Source: Candidatus Desulfovibrio intestinavium (GTDB lineage: Bacteria > Desulfobacterota > Desulfovibrionia > Desulfovibrionales > Desulfovibrionaceae). Taken from it: a stretch of DNA of 64,000 nt. The stretch's first letter is position 1. Each line of letters starts with the position of its first letter. The position numbers and the translations under genes were made by a program. The stretch is taken from assembly GCA_019118345.1 (NCBI GenBank), contig DWZD01000040.1:186001-250000 (forward strand). Reading direction: 5' to 3'. The notes beneath the pieces are model-generated. The model saw nothing but the letters and a program-made list of their open reading frames with translations, made no database searches and was not told where the DNA came from. Below are positions 9,489 to 18,097 of the stretch, piece after piece.

Positions 9489-10616
9489 ATGGAAACAAGT
9501 CCGCAAGTCAACATTCGCCGTGCGGGGGAGGAACTTTCCGTCCGCGTGGGCGGCGCCTGGAAAATGGGCGCGACCCTGCCGCCGCAGGCCGGAGAGGCGC
9601 TTTCCGCCGTGCGGGAGGGCAGCGCGCGAACGCTGATCCTTGCCTGCGACGGGCTGACGGACTGGGATTCCAGCCTGCTGGTCTTTCTTGTGCAGCTTGT
9701 GCGGACGGCGCAGGAAACACATCTGACCGTACGGCGCGATCTGCCGCACGGGCTGGAGCGCCTGATTCAGCTGGCCTTTGCCGTGCCCGCCAAGCAAGGG
9801 GCCTCCCGCACGGCGCGCACGGAAGGGCTGCTGGCCTGCGTGGGTTCGGCCGTCCTGGCCCTGCCCGAAAAATTGCGGGAATTCACCGCCTTTCTGGGCG
9901 ACGTCACCCTGGCCGTCCTGCGCGTTCCGCTGGGGCGCTCGCAGATGCGGCGGCAGGATTTGCTGGCCGCCATGTATGAATGCGGCGTGCTGGCCCTGCC
10001 CATCATCTCCCTGACGAGTCTGCTGTTCGGCCTCATTCTCGCGTTTGTGGGGGCGGTGCAGCTTGCCCAGTTCGGGGCGCAGATCTATGTGGCCGGACTG
10101 GTGGGCATCGGCATGCTGCGCGTCATGGGGGCCATCATGGTGGGCGTGGTCATGTCGGGCCGGGTGGGAGCCTCCTTTGCGGCCCTCATCGGCACCATGC
10201 AGGTCAACGAGGAAGTGGACGCCCTGTCCACCCTCGGCATCTCGCCCGTGGATTTCCTTGTGCTGCCGCGCATGCTGGCCCTGACCGTCATGGTGCCCCT
10301 GCTGACCCTGTATGCCGATCTCATGGGCATTCTGGGCGGCTTTCTGGTGGGGGTGAGCATGCTTGATCTCAATGCGCTGGAATACCTCAATGCCACGGTG
10401 CGGATGGTCTCCTTCAAGCATGGCGTCATCGGTCTCTGTTATGCCACGGTCTTCGGCATCATCATCGCCCTGACCGGCTGCTATCAGGGCATTCGCTGCG
10501 GACGCAGCGCCCAGGCCGTGGGCCGGGCCACCACCACCGCCGTGGTGCACGGCATTGTGGGCATCATCGTGGCCACCGCCATTATTACCGTGATCTGCAA
10601 CGTGATCGGGGTCTAG
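9489..10616 (+). CDS. mlaE: MlaE-family ABC permease with fused N-terminal STAS-like domain
   Basis: This is the permease of a phospholipid or other lipid ABC transporter spanning the inner membrane. Residues 1 to about 95 form a STAS-like (MlaB-like) domain with the signature LTDWDSSLLVFLVQLV, fused to the MlaE permease domain, which occupies about residues 130-375. The permease part has the family hallmarks GRVGASFAALIGTMQVNEEVDAL and about five hydrophobic segments. In E. coli, MlaB is a separate protein; a fused STAS domain is common in other phyla. The ATG is chosen because the frame upstream runs antisense to polA. No Shine-Dalgarno is well spaced from it, which fits the promoter position. 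Five bases separate it from mlaF. Confidence 0.92.
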   Translation: METSPQVNIRRAGEELSVRVGGAWKMGATLPPQAGEALSAVREGSARTLILACDGLTDWDSSLLVFLVQLVRTAQETHLTVRRDLPHGLERLIQLAFAVPAKQGASRTARTEGLLACVGSAVLALPEKLREFTAFLGDVTLAVLRVPLGRSQMRRQDLLAAMYECGVLALPIISLTSLLFGLILAFVGAVQLAQFGAQIYVAGLVGIGMLRVMGAIMVGVVMSGRVGASFAALIGTMQVNEEVDALSTLGISPVDFLVLPRMLALTVMVPLLTLYADLMGILGGFLVGVSMLDLNALEYLNATVRMVSFKHGVIGLCYATVFGIIIALTGCYQGIRCGRSAQAVGRATTTAVVHGIVGIIVATAIITVICNVIGV

Positions 10617-10621
10617 AGAAG

Positions 10622-11452
10622 ATGAGCCAATCCGCCCTCCCCTCCACAGCATCCGCCAGCCCGCCGCGCATCCGGGTACGCAATCTCACCGTGGGCTACG
10701 GTTCCTATGTGCTCATGCGGGATGTCAGCTTTGACGTGGCGGCGGACGATGTCTTTCTCATCATGGGCGGATCGGGCTGCGGCAAAAGCACCCTGCTGCG
10801 CGTGCTCATGGGCCTCAAGGAACCGCAGAGCGGTCAGGTATTTTACGGCGACACGGATTTCTGGGCCTGCGACGGCGAGGAACGACGGCGCCTCATGCAG
10901 CGCACCGGCGTGCTCTTTCAGGGCGGCGCGCTCTGGAGTTCCATGACCCTGGCCGAAAATGTGGGCCTGCCCCTGCAGCAGTATACGAATCTTTCGCCGG
11001 AAGAGGTGCGGGAACAGGCCTCGCTCAAGCTGGCCCTGGCCGGGCTGGCGGGCTTCGAGGACTACTACCCCTCGGAAATCAGCGGCGGCATGCGCAAACG
11101 GGCCGGGCTGGCCCGCGCCCTGGCCCTTGACCCGCAAATCCTCTTTCTGGACGAACCCTCGGCCGGCCTTGATCCGGTGAGTTCGCGCCTGCTGGATGAT
11201 CTCATTCTCGAGCTGCGTGATTCGCTGGGCACCACCTTTGTCATTGTCTCGCACGAGCTGGCCAGCATCTTCACCGTGGCCAGCAACAGCATTTTTCTGG
11301 ATGCCCAGACCCGCCGCGTGACCGCTGCAGGCAATCCTTCCCTGCTGGTAAAGGATCCCCATACTGAAGAACAGGCCCGGCGCTTCCTCACACGCGGCGC
11401 GCCGGACGCTTCCGCCGCCCCCGCAGACGGGACGGCAAGGATGGACGCATGA
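10622..11452 (+). CDS. mlaF: MlaF-family ABC transporter ATPase
   Basis: The 276-residue protein is the cytoplasmic ATPase of the lipid transporter. Walker A is GGSGCGKST at about residue 49, the ABC signature region is ISGGMRKRAGLARALA, and Walker B is ILFLDEPSAGLDP followed by the switch histidine in VIVSHE. The IS-GGM-RKR signature with a basic tail is typical of the MlaF/Mkl branch. The C-terminal 30 residues are extended and Ala/Pro-rich. The gene overlaps mlaD by four bases (ATGA), so synthesis of the ATPase and the substrate-binding MCE protein is coupled. Confidence 0.94.
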   Translation: MSQSALPSTASASPPRIRVRNLTVGYGSYVLMRDVSFDVAADDVFLIMGGSGCGKSTLLRVLMGLKEPQSGQVFYGDTDFWACDGEERRRLMQRTGVLFQGGALWSSMTLAENVGLPLQQYTNLSPEEVREQASLKLALAGLAGFEDYYPSEISGGMRKRAGLARALALDPQILFLDEPSAGLDPVSSRLLDDLILELRDSLGTTFVIVSHELASIFTVASNSIFLDAQTRRVTAAGNPSLLVKDPHTEEQARRFLTRGAPDASAAPADGTARMDA

Positions 11453-12402
11453 GTCAAACACGTTCCTCCGTGGCTGTCGGCGGCTTTGTCCTCGGCGGTC
11501 TGCTTCTCCTCGTCATCGGCATTGTGCTGCTGGGCGGCGGCAATCTGTTCAGCGACGATCTGGAATATACCCTGATTTTTGACGGCTCCGTGAGCGGCCT
11601 TTCCGTGGGCGCACCGGTGGTTTTCCGCGGGGTGCCCCTGGGGGCGGTGACGCGCATCCAGCTGCAGGCCAATCCCCGCGACGGCAGCGTAAGCATTCCG
11701 GTCAGCGTCCGCATCAACGAGAGCGCCATCAACGACGCCAGCTCCACGCGGAAACTTTCCGAAGAACAGCGGATGGACATTCTGGGACGGCTGGTGCAGC
11801 GGGGCCTGCGCGGTCGTCTGCAGCTTCAGAGTCTCATCACGGGCCAATACCGCATTGAGCTGGACTTCTACCCCGACTCGCCGGCGCTCTACCGCTCCTC
11901 AGACCCCACGCTGGAAATCCCCACCCTGCCCTCGCCCATCGATCAGCTGCAGCGCAATCTGGCGGCCCTGCCCCTCAAGGAACTGACCGCCACCTTCCAG
12001 GCGACCCTGCAGCGCGTTTCGGACATCCTTGCCTCGCCCGACATCGAGCGGGCCATCACCCAATTTGCCGACACCTTTGAGGAAGCCCACCACCTGCTGG
12101 TGGCGGGACGCGAAACGCAGCGGCTCATCAACCAGACCATGACCAATTTCTCGCAGGCCAGCGGCGTGGCATCACAGGAACTGCCCAAGGCGCTCGCGGC
12201 CATGACCACGGCCATGAACAGCTTTGCCACGGTCGCCAATTCCACGCAGGCGCTGGTGGGCCGCGACTCCCCGGCGGTGAGCGAATTGCGCCGCCTGCTG
12301 CGTGAAGCCACGGCGGCCATGCGCTCCCTGCGGTCGCTGGCCGATACCATTGAGCGCAACCCCGAATCCCTGCTCAAGGGCCGTCCCGGAGGTAACCGAT
12401 GA
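11449..12402 (+). CDS. mlaD: MlaD-family MCE-domain protein
   Basis: The 317-residue protein has an N-terminal membrane anchor (VGGFVLGGLLLLVIGIVLLG) and then one MCE domain starting near YTLIFDGSVSGLSVGAPVVFRGVPLGAV, the classic MCE opening. A long helical C-terminal part (about residues 170-310) follows, rich in heptad-like spacing, as in MCE proteins that form periplasmic needles or bind an outer-membrane partner. It should form the periplasmic ring that passes lipid between MlaFE and the envelope. The gene overlaps mlaF upstream and the lipoprotein gene downstream by four bases each. Confidence 0.93.
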   Translation: MSQTRSSVAVGGFVLGGLLLLVIGIVLLGGGNLFSDDLEYTLIFDGSVSGLSVGAPVVFRGVPLGAVTRIQLQANPRDGSVSIPVSVRINESAINDASSTRKLSEEQRMDILGRLVQRGLRGRLQLQSLITGQYRIELDFYPDSPALYRSSDPTLEIPTLPSPIDQLQRNLAALPLKELTATFQATLQRVSDILASPDIERAITQFADTFEEAHHLLVAGRETQRLINQTMTNFSQASGVASQELPKALAAMTTAMNSFATVANSTQALVGRDSPAVSELRRLLREATAAMRSLRSLADTIERNPESLLKGRPGGNR

Positions 12403-13052
12403 TTCTTCCGTTCCGTCTGTCGCGGCTGTGCCGCCCCGCCCTGCCCGTCCTGCTGCTCAGCTGCCTTGCGCTGACCCTCGCCGCCTGCGGCCAGAGCGCC
12501 CCCACGCGGTATTATGTGCTGGACAGCGGCCGGCCGGGCCTTGCCGCCGCCAGCCTGCCCACCGCCGGCCTGCGCATCGCCCATGTGGGCATCCCCGGCT
12601 ATCTGGATCGGCAGGGCGTGGTCAGCCGCCGGGACGGCGATCCCCTTCTTGAAGTCAACAATTTCGATATCTGGGCCGAACCGCTGGATCAGGGCATCCG
12701 CCGCGTCCTGCGCGAAGTGCTCAGCCCCGATCTGCTGGGCGAGGGCATTGCCGTGCAGAACAATGACGACAGCGGCTGGCTCATGGCGCTGGTGGTGGAT
12801 GTGCTGCGCCTTGACGGCGCGCCCGGCGAAGCCGTGCATCTGGAAGCGCGCTGGAGCCTGCTGGACAGCAAGGACCATGTGCTGGCGCGCGGCAGCTTTG
12901 CCGACAGCGCCGACTGCCCGGCAGCCCAGCCCGGCGCGGCGGCCACCGGCAAGCTCGTGGCAAGCCAGAGCCTGCTTGTGCAGCGCCTGGGGCAGGCCCT
13001 GACGCCCGAAATCGTCCGGGCCATGCGTTCGCTGCGGCGCACGAACGATTAG
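12399..13052 (+). CDS. ABC-type transport auxiliary lipoprotein (PqiC-like)
   Basis: The 217-residue protein begins with a lipoprotein signal peptide ending in the lipobox LAAC, so the mature protein starts at the cysteine near residue 28 (CGQSAPTRYYVLD). The sequence TRYYVLD at the mature N-terminus and the later pattern of strands fit the PqiC/YmbA-like auxiliary lipoproteins found with MCE transporters. It is the last gene of the mla operon, overlapping mlaD by four bases, and probably sits in the outer membrane facing the MCE protein. Confidence 0.85.
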   Translation: MILPFRLSRLCRPALPVLLLSCLALTLAACGQSAPTRYYVLDSGRPGLAAASLPTAGLRIAHVGIPGYLDRQGVVSRRDGDPLLEVNNFDIWAEPLDQGIRRVLREVLSPDLLGEGIAVQNNDDSGWLMALVVDVLRLDGAPGEAVHLEARWSLLDSKDHVLARGSFADSADCPAAQPGAAATGKLVASQSLLVQRLGQALTPEIVRAMRSLRRTND

Positions 13053-13148
13053 CCCCGACGGGGCAAGGTTCCGGAGCCGGCCGCTTCCTGCCGGACAACG
13101 GCGCGCGGGCATGCCCTGCCGGACATGCCGCCAGCCGAACGCAAAACA

Positions 13149-13183
13149 CGCCGCCGTACGGTCGCAAAAACCATACGGCGGCG
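13149..13183. terminator. Inverted repeat between convergent mla operon and grpE
   Basis: CGCCGCCGTACGG and CCATACGGCGGCG form a 13-base stem with one mismatch around a nine-base loop. There is no T tract on either side, so a bidirectional terminator is plausible but not proven. Confidence 0.45.
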
Positions 13184-13269
13184 CCTCATTTGCCGGAGAT
13201 GACCGCCGGAACGCGCAAACAGCAGAGCCGCCTTCTGGCCCCATGCGCCGCCAGTCCCGGAAGCGATCC

Positions 13270-13902
13270 CTAGACCTGATTGATCATGACCTTGGCCGGA
13301 CGCAGCAGGCGTTCGCCCAGCTTGTAGCCGCGTTGCAGCACCCGCGCCACGCAGCCGGGCGCCAGCTCGGGACGGGCATCAAAACCGACGGCCTCGTGCA
13401 GCTCGGGGGTGAAATCCTCACCTTCCTCGCCCACGGGCGTCAGGCCATGCTTGTTCATGGCCTCCAGCATGAGCTTGTGGGTCATGGCCACCCCGGTCAG
13501 CATATCCTGACAGGCCGCATCCCGGCTGCCGTATTGCAGGGCCAGTTCCAGATTGTCCAGCCCGGGGAGCATGTCCCGCAGGATCTTTTCCGCCGCATAG
13601 CGCATCTGCTCCTCGTGTTCGCGGGCAAGGCGCTTCTTGAAATTCTCCATTTCCGCCACGGCGCGCAAACGAGCCTCATCCGCGGCCTTCTTTTCCTCAC
13701 AGTCGGGGCACAGCTGCTCACGGCAACGTTCGGCCAGCTCCTCGGGCGACAACGGCCCGGCCTCTGCCGGGGCTTCGGCGCCCGCCTCATCCTGACCGGC
13801 GGCGGCTGCAGCAGCGGCTGCGGCAGCCTCGGCGGCGGCTTCCATTTCAGCGGCTTCGGCGGCTTTCTTGTAGGTATCATGGACTTTGTTATGATGATGC
13901 AT
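13270..13902 (-). CDS. grpE: GrpE nucleotide exchange factor
   Basis: GrpE opens the nucleotide site of DnaK in the cytoplasm. The start is set at MHHHNKVHDTYKKA, with GGGAGG just upstream; the longer ORF has no support. The 210-residue protein has an Ala/Glu-rich N-terminal coiled coil, then the family core AEMENFKKRLAREHEEQMRYA, LPGLDNLELALQYG and the C-terminal beta domain ending in GYKLGERLLRPAKVMI. An unusual feature is a cysteine cluster (RCREQLCPDCEEKKA) in the coiled coil, which could bind a metal or sense redox state. I looked for a CIRCE element and saw none; hrcA and dnaK are not adjacent. Confidence 0.93.
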   Translation of the reverse strand: MHHHNKVHDTYKKAAEAAEMEAAAEAAAAAAAAAAGQDEAGAEAPAEAGPLSPEELAERCREQLCPDCEEKKAADEARLRAVAEMENFKKRLAREHEEQMRYAAEKILRDMLPGLDNLELALQYGSRDAACQDMLTGVAMTHKLMLEAMNKHGLTPVGEEGEDFTPELHEAVGFDARPELAPGCVARVLQRGYKLGERLLRPAKVMINQV

Positions 13903-14036
13903 ATATCCTCCCGAGGCCAGCCCGCGCCGGTACAGCGTGCGAAGGCAGCGAATGCTTGGCGGAAATTTCTTGCAGATGCGCTTATGGGTAAGTTCGCCCC
14001 GTGGCCCTGTCAAGAGCGAAAGGCACTTTTCCCGCC

Positions 14037-14065
14037 TCGACATTCTGGCGAACCTCGGCTATGGT
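14037..14065 (+). promoter_or_regulatory. Candidate promoter for hisD
   Basis: TCGACA is followed after 17 bases by TATGGT, 28 bases before the hisD ATG. A GGGAGG ribosome site lies between them. Confidence 0.4.
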
Positions 14066-14092
14066 TGATCGCTTTTCAATGGGAGGAAGCCT

Positions 14093-15409
14093 ATGACGTG
14101 TCGCAGCATTTCGCTCCAGTCGGCGCAGGACTGGCCCCGGGCCGCCCAATGGCTGGCAGCCCGGCGCAACCCCGGCGACAATGTGGAACATGCCGTGCGG
14201 GCCATCATCGACGATGTGCGCGCCCGGGGTGACGAGGCCCTGCTGGAGTATACCCGGCGCTTTGACTGTGCGGACTTTGCGCCGCCCCTGCGCCTCAGCG
14301 AGCAGGACATCGCCCGCAGCGCGGCTTCCGTCTCTCCCGAATGCCACGCCCACATCGGCGACGCCGCCCGCAATATCCGCCGTTTTCATGAGGCGCAAAA
14401 GGAAAAGTCCTGGTTCGAGACCCTGCCCGACGGCAGCATTCTCGGCCAGCGCGTGCTGCCCGTGGACAGCGTGGGCCTGTATGTGCCCGGCGGACAGGGC
14501 GGCAGCACGCCGCTCATTTCCAGTCTGCTCATGAATGCCATTCCCGCCCAGGTGGCCGGCGTGCGCCGCATTGCCGTCTGCACGCCGCCCCGCGCCGACG
14601 GCAGCATCGATCCCGCCATTCTGGCGGCGGCGCACCTGCTGGATATTGATGAGGTCTACCGCGTGGGCAGCGCCTGGGCCATTGCCGCCCTGGCCTGCGG
14701 CACGCCCTCCCTGCCCGCCGTGGATGTTATCGCCGGGCCGGGCAATATTTATGTGGCCACGGCCAAACGCCTGTTGCAGGGCATCGTGGGCATCGACATG
14801 ATTGCCGGCCCCAGCGAGGTGCTCATCCTGGCCGACAGTTCTGCCCGCCCGGACTGGGTGGCGGCGGACATGCTCTCCCAGGCCGAGCATGATCCGCTGG
14901 CCGCCGCCCTCTGCCTCACCACCGACATCCCCCTGGGCGAACGCATCCGCGAGGAGCTGGACAGGCAATGCGCCAGCCTGCCCAAGGCGCAGATCGCGGC
15001 CAAGTCCCTGCAGGACTGGGGCGCGGTCATCACCGTCCCCCACATGGATGTGGCCGTGGCCGTAGCCAATATGATCGCGCCGGAACATCTGGAACTCTGC
15101 GTGCGCGATCCCTGGGCCGTCCTGCCCGGCATCCGGCACGCCGGGGCCGTCTTCATGGGGCATCACTGCCCCGAACCGGTGGGCGACTACTTTGCCGGGC
15201 CGAATCATGTGCTGCCCACCCTGGGGACGGCGCGTTTTTCCTCCGCGCTGTCGGTGCAGACATTTTGCAAAAAAACCAGCATCGTGGCCACTTCCGCCGC
15301 CTTTCTCCAGCAAAGCCGGGAGGCCATTGCCGCCCTGGCCCGCATGGAGGGTCTGGAAGCCCACGCCCGTTCCGCCGAAATTCGCGGCCAGCATCTGCCG
15401 CGCGCCTAA
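14093..15409 (+). CDS. hisD: Histidinol dehydrogenase
   Basis: HisD performs the last two steps of histidine synthesis, oxidising L-histidinol to L-histidine with NAD in a zinc-dependent reaction. At 438 residues it is the usual length. Visible motifs are GLYVPGG near residue 126, the zinc and active-site region MLSQAEHDP near residue 260, and GHHCPEPVGDYFAGPNHVLPT near residue 358, which contains the catalytic glutamate and histidine positions (the glutamate is present in PEPVGDY). No other his genes are close; purC follows after nine bases, so the two form a mixed amino-acid/purine operon. GGGAGG lies six to seven bases before the ATG. Confidence 0.96.
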   Translation: MTCRSISLQSAQDWPRAAQWLAARRNPGDNVEHAVRAIIDDVRARGDEALLEYTRRFDCADFAPPLRLSEQDIARSAASVSPECHAHIGDAARNIRRFHEAQKEKSWFETLPDGSILGQRVLPVDSVGLYVPGGQGGSTPLISSLLMNAIPAQVAGVRRIAVCTPPRADGSIDPAILAAAHLLDIDEVYRVGSAWAIAALACGTPSLPAVDVIAGPGNIYVATAKRLLQGIVGIDMIAGPSEVLILADSSARPDWVAADMLSQAEHDPLAAALCLTTDIPLGERIREELDRQCASLPKAQIAAKSLQDWGAVITVPHMDVAVAVANMIAPEHLELCVRDPWAVLPGIRHAGAVFMGHHCPEPVGDYFAGPNHVLPTLGTARFSSALSVQTFCKKTSIVATSAAFLQQSREAIAALARMEGLEAHARSAEIRGQHLPRA

Positions 15410-15418
15410 GGAGCTGCC

Positions 15419-16315
15419 ATGCGCATCGTCACCCAAACCGCCATTACGGCCTGCCCCCTGCGTTCCCGCGGCAAAGTTCGCGACATTTATGACGTGGACG
15501 CGGAAACCCTGCTCATCGTCACCACCGACCGCATGTCGGCTTATGATGTCATCATGGGCGAGGCCATTCCGTACAAGGGCGTTATCCTCAATCAGATTAC
15601 CCTGTTCTGGATGGAGAAATTCCGGGACATCATTCCCAATCATCTGGTGGAAAGCGACGTGAACCGCTTTCCGTCCATCCTCGCGCCCTGGGCCGATGAG
15701 CTGGAAGGCCGCGCCGTGCTCGTGCGCAAGGCCAAACCCCTGCCCGTGGAATGCATCGTGCGCGGCTATCTGAGCGGTTCCGGCTGGAAGGACTATCAGG
15801 CCACGGGCAAGCTCTGCGGTTATGACCTGCCCGCCGGTCTGCGCGAATCCGACAAGCTGGAACCGGCCCTCTTTACCCCGTCCACCAAGGCCGAACTGGG
15901 CGAACATGACGAAAACATCAGCGTGGCCCGGGCCGCAGCCCTGCTCGGCAGCGAGGTGGCGCAACAGGCGCAGGACGTCTCCCTGCGCATCTATGAGGCC
16001 GGACGCGCCTATGCCGCGGGCAGGGGCATCATCGTGGCCGATACCAAGTTCGAATTTGGCTTCATCGACGGCAAGCTGCACATCATCGACGAGGTGCTGA
16101 CGCCGGATTCCTCCCGCTTCTGGCCCGCCGACAAATATGTTCCCGGTCAGGGCCAGCCCAGCTTCGACAAGCAATACCTGCGCGACTGGCTCAAAAGCCA
16201 GCCGTGGAACATGCAGCCTCCCGCGCCGGCCCTGCCGCAGGAGATCATCGACAATACGGCGGCCCGCTACCGGGAAGCCTACGAAATTCTGACAGGCAAA
16301 CGCCTTACCGTCTAA
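15419..16315 (+). CDS. purC: Phosphoribosylaminoimidazole-succinocarboxamide synthase
   Basis: PurC joins aspartate to CAIR in purine synthesis using ATP. The 298-residue protein has the N-terminal GKVRDIYDVD nucleotide-binding loop, VVRKAKPLPVECIVRGYLSGSGW-type core and LHIIDEVLTPDSSRFWPAD near the C-terminal third. It is the longer form of the family rather than the about 237-residue E. coli form. An AAGGAG precedes the ATG. It starts nine bases after hisD and probably shares its transcript. Confidence 0.96.
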   Translation: MRIVTQTAITACPLRSRGKVRDIYDVDAETLLIVTTDRMSAYDVIMGEAIPYKGVILNQITLFWMEKFRDIIPNHLVESDVNRFPSILAPWADELEGRAVLVRKAKPLPVECIVRGYLSGSGWKDYQATGKLCGYDLPAGLRESDKLEPALFTPSTKAELGEHDENISVARAAALLGSEVAQQAQDVSLRIYEAGRAYAAGRGIIVADTKFEFGFIDGKLHIIDEVLTPDSSRFWPADKYVPGQGQPSFDKQYLRDWLKSQPWNMQPPAPALPQEIIDNTAARYREAYEILTGKRLTV

Positions 16316-16351
16316 TCCGTTCCGTCGTGCCGGACGGGGCAACGCAATGAA

Positions 16352-16372
16352 AGGCCGGCCACCATCCGGCCT
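16352..16372 (+). other. Hairpin just upstream of the fabI ribosome site
   Basis: AGGCCGG and CCGGCCT form a seven-base stem around a seven-base loop, ending three bases before the AAGGAG of fabI. It might affect translation or mark the end of purC mRNA; there is no T tract. Confidence 0.35.
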
Positions 16373-16387
16373 CCAAGGAGAATTACC

Positions 16388-17152
16388 ATGCTGCTGCAAG
16401 GAAAAAAAGCTCTCATCCTCGGTCTTGCCAACAACAAGAGCATTGCCTACGGCATTGCCTCCTGCTTCAAGGAACAGGGCGCGCGTCTGGCCTTCAACTA
16501 TGTGGGCGACGCCATCAAGAAGCGGGTGGAACCCCTGAGCGAGGAACTGGGCGGTGAATTCACCTTCCAGTGCGACGTGAGCGACGACGCCCAGATCGCC
16601 GCCGCCGCCGATCTCGTCAAGGAAAAATGGGGCGACGTGGACATCATCGTTCACTCCATCGCCTTTGCCAACCGCGAGGATCTCACCGGCCGCTTTGTGG
16701 ATACCACGCGCGAAGGCTTCCATCTGGCGCTGGACATTTCCGCCTACTCCCTGACCGGCATCTGCCGCGCCTTTGAGCCGCTCCTGCATGAAGGATCCTC
16801 GGTGCTCACCATGACCTATCACGGCTCCACCAAGGTCATCCCCGGCTACAATGTCATGGGGGTGGCCAAGGCGGCCCTGGAAGCCTCGGTGCGCTATCTG
16901 GCCTTTGAACTCGGCGAAAAGGGCGTGCGCGTCAACGCCATCAGCGCCGGCCCCATCAAGACCCTGGCCGCCTCCGCAGTTTCCGGCCTGAAAAACATCT
17001 TCAACCGGGTGGAGGAATCCGCCCCCCTGCGCCGCAACGTCACCACCCACGATGTGGGCGGTCTGGCCGCCTTCCTGGCCTCCGATCTTGCGCACGGGGT
17101 CACCGGCAGCGTCATCTACGCCGACAGCGGCTTCAGTCAGATGGGCATCTAA
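16388..17152 (+). CDS. fabI: Enoyl-[acyl-carrier-protein] reductase (NADH)
   Basis: FabI reduces trans-2-enoyl-ACP in the last step of each fatty acid elongation round. The 254-residue protein is a short-chain dehydrogenase with the FabI-type nucleotide site LILGLANNKSIAYGIA and the active-site stretch IPGYNVMGVAKAALEA, where the tyrosine and lysine sit six residues apart as in FabI. HSIAFANREDLTG and SAGPIKTLAAS also match the family. It stands away from the main fab cluster at 60-64 kb. A good AAGGAG precedes the ATG. Confidence 0.96.
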   Translation: MLLQGKKALILGLANNKSIAYGIASCFKEQGARLAFNYVGDAIKKRVEPLSEELGGEFTFQCDVSDDAQIAAAADLVKEKWGDVDIIVHSIAFANREDLTGRFVDTTREGFHLALDISAYSLTGICRAFEPLLHEGSSVLTMTYHGSTKVIPGYNVMGVAKAALEASVRYLAFELGEKGVRVNAISAGPIKTLAASAVSGLKNIFNRVEESAPLRRNVTTHDVGGLAAFLASDLAHGVTGSVIYADSGFSQMGI

Positions 17153-17193
17153 ACATGCCGCGCTGACCACAGTGCAGGCGGCATGGCAAGGTC

Positions 17194-17214
17194 GGGCCGC
17201 GAAAAACGCGGCCC
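17194..17214 (+). terminator. Hairpin after fabI
   Basis: GGGCCGCG and CGCGGCCC form a perfect eight-base stem around AAAAA, 42 bases after the fabI stop. Only a short T run follows, so termination may be partial. Confidence 0.45.
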
Positions 17215-17304
17215 GCTCCGCTTTGGGCCTGTCCTCCTGACAGCGGCTGCCCCGACAGCCACAAGGCCTGAAAGACCGGCTGCGCCCGTCCACAAGGAAA
17301 ACGC

Positions 17305-17574
17305 ATGGATATTTCCTTCTACACCTTCGCCAATGCCTTGGGCATTACCTGTGCGGCGGCTGCCTTCCTGATCTTTCTGCGTCGCACGGCCCGCAACCAG
17401 CAGGAGGATGAGGATGACGGGCAGGCGGAACAGCCCGCCGCCCCGCCCCCGCAGACACGAGGCCATGCGAAGGCAAAGGCAGAGCCGGCGTCCGACGCCG
17501 CCCGGCAGGTGGAGCAGCCGCCCTGCGCCCCTCCCGTTGCCGGCGGCGACCCGACGCCCGGCAAACGCCCCTGA
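17305..17574 (+). CDS. Small single-span membrane protein, hypothetical
   Basis: The 89-residue product has one probable membrane helix near the N-terminus (NALGITCAAAAFLIFLRR) followed by a charged, Gln/Pro/Ala-rich tail with no recognisable domain. An AAGGAAAA lies about five bases before the ATG. The codon pattern is compatible with the neighbours but the tail is low complexity, so this could be a spurious ORF. It lies between fabI and the tRNA-Ser promoter. Confidence 0.45.
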   Translation: MDISFYTFANALGITCAAAAFLIFLRRTARNQQEDEDDGQAEQPAAPPPQTRGHAKAKAEPASDAARQVEQPPCAPPVAGGDPTPGKRP

Positions 17575-17688
17575 CACCTCCTGCCGGGTCTGCGCGGGAA
17601 AAATCCGATCCTGCTCTATTCGCCGCCGCATTCCCTGCCGCCATTTTTCCCGCTTCGGCAAAAAATTTTGTTTTTGCGCTTTTTTCTC

Positions 17689-17717
17689 TTGCCATCATGG
17701 ACAAGCAGGCGTATATG
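17689..17717 (+). promoter_or_regulatory. Promoter of tRNA-Ser
   Basis: TTGCCA is followed after 17 bases by TATATG. Transcription would start about ten bases before the tRNA. Confidence 0.55.
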
Positions 17718-17734
17718 AAGTGGGCTTTGAGCGC

Positions 17735-17826
17735 GGAGAGGTGTCCGAGCTGGTCGAAGGAGCACGATTGGAAATCGTGTGTACGTTAAAAGCGTACCGA
17801 GAGTTCGAATCTCTCCCTCTCCGCCA
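17735..17826 (+). tRNA. tRNA-Ser(GGA)
   Basis: The acceptor strands GGAGAGG and CCTCTCC pair fully, with G as discriminator and an encoded CCA end. The anticodon stem CACGA/TCGTG encloses TTGGAAA, giving anticodon GGA for UCC and UCU codons. A long variable arm (GTACGTTAAAAGCGTAC) and GTTCGAATC in the T arm identify a type II serine tRNA. A terminator follows after 11 bases. The 3' end and terminator are partly repeated at 20.95 kb. Confidence 0.96.
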
Positions 17827-17870
17827 GCAAGAAAGTAAACCCGTTGAGCAATCAACGGGTTTTTTCTTTT
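17823..17870 (+). repeat. Left copy of imperfect direct repeat (tRNA-Ser 3' end and terminator); candidate attL
   Basis: The stretch begins GCCAGCAAGAAAG, runs through the CCCGTTGA/TCAACG hairpin and ends TTTTTTCTTTT. A copy with about six to seven differences lies at 20956-21002 in the same orientation. The two enclose the accessory genes described below. Confidence 0.6.
17838..17870 (+). terminator. Intrinsic terminator of tRNA-Ser
   Basis: AACCCGTTGA and TCAACGGGTT form a perfect ten-base stem with a four-base loop, followed by a T-rich tract. Confidence 0.9.
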
Positions 17871-18097
17871 GGGCTGCAATGGGTCGCGGGGCACCCCGGA
17901 ACCCTGCCCGGTAGGACATGCCGCCGGAACGGCAGGCGCCCCAGCCCTTTCCTGTGAGCGCGGGGCGGAAAAGCCCCGCCTTTGGGAAGCCAACGGGCAG
18001 GGATGCCGGGGCCATGCGGCAACGGCTCCCAACGCCTTGCCATTTCTGTTTGATCACGCTTTATGACTCTGCCTCAATGCCCATCAAGGAGTGGGAT

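Noticed and set aside
13903-14092. CIRCE or other heat-shock operator near grpE
   Set aside because: No TTAGCACTC/GAGTGCTAA-like palindrome was found.
13982-17293. 1103-codon minus-strand ORF
   Set aside because: It runs antisense to hisD, purC and fabI, which have clear motifs and ribosome sites. Its length follows from GC-rich codon use.
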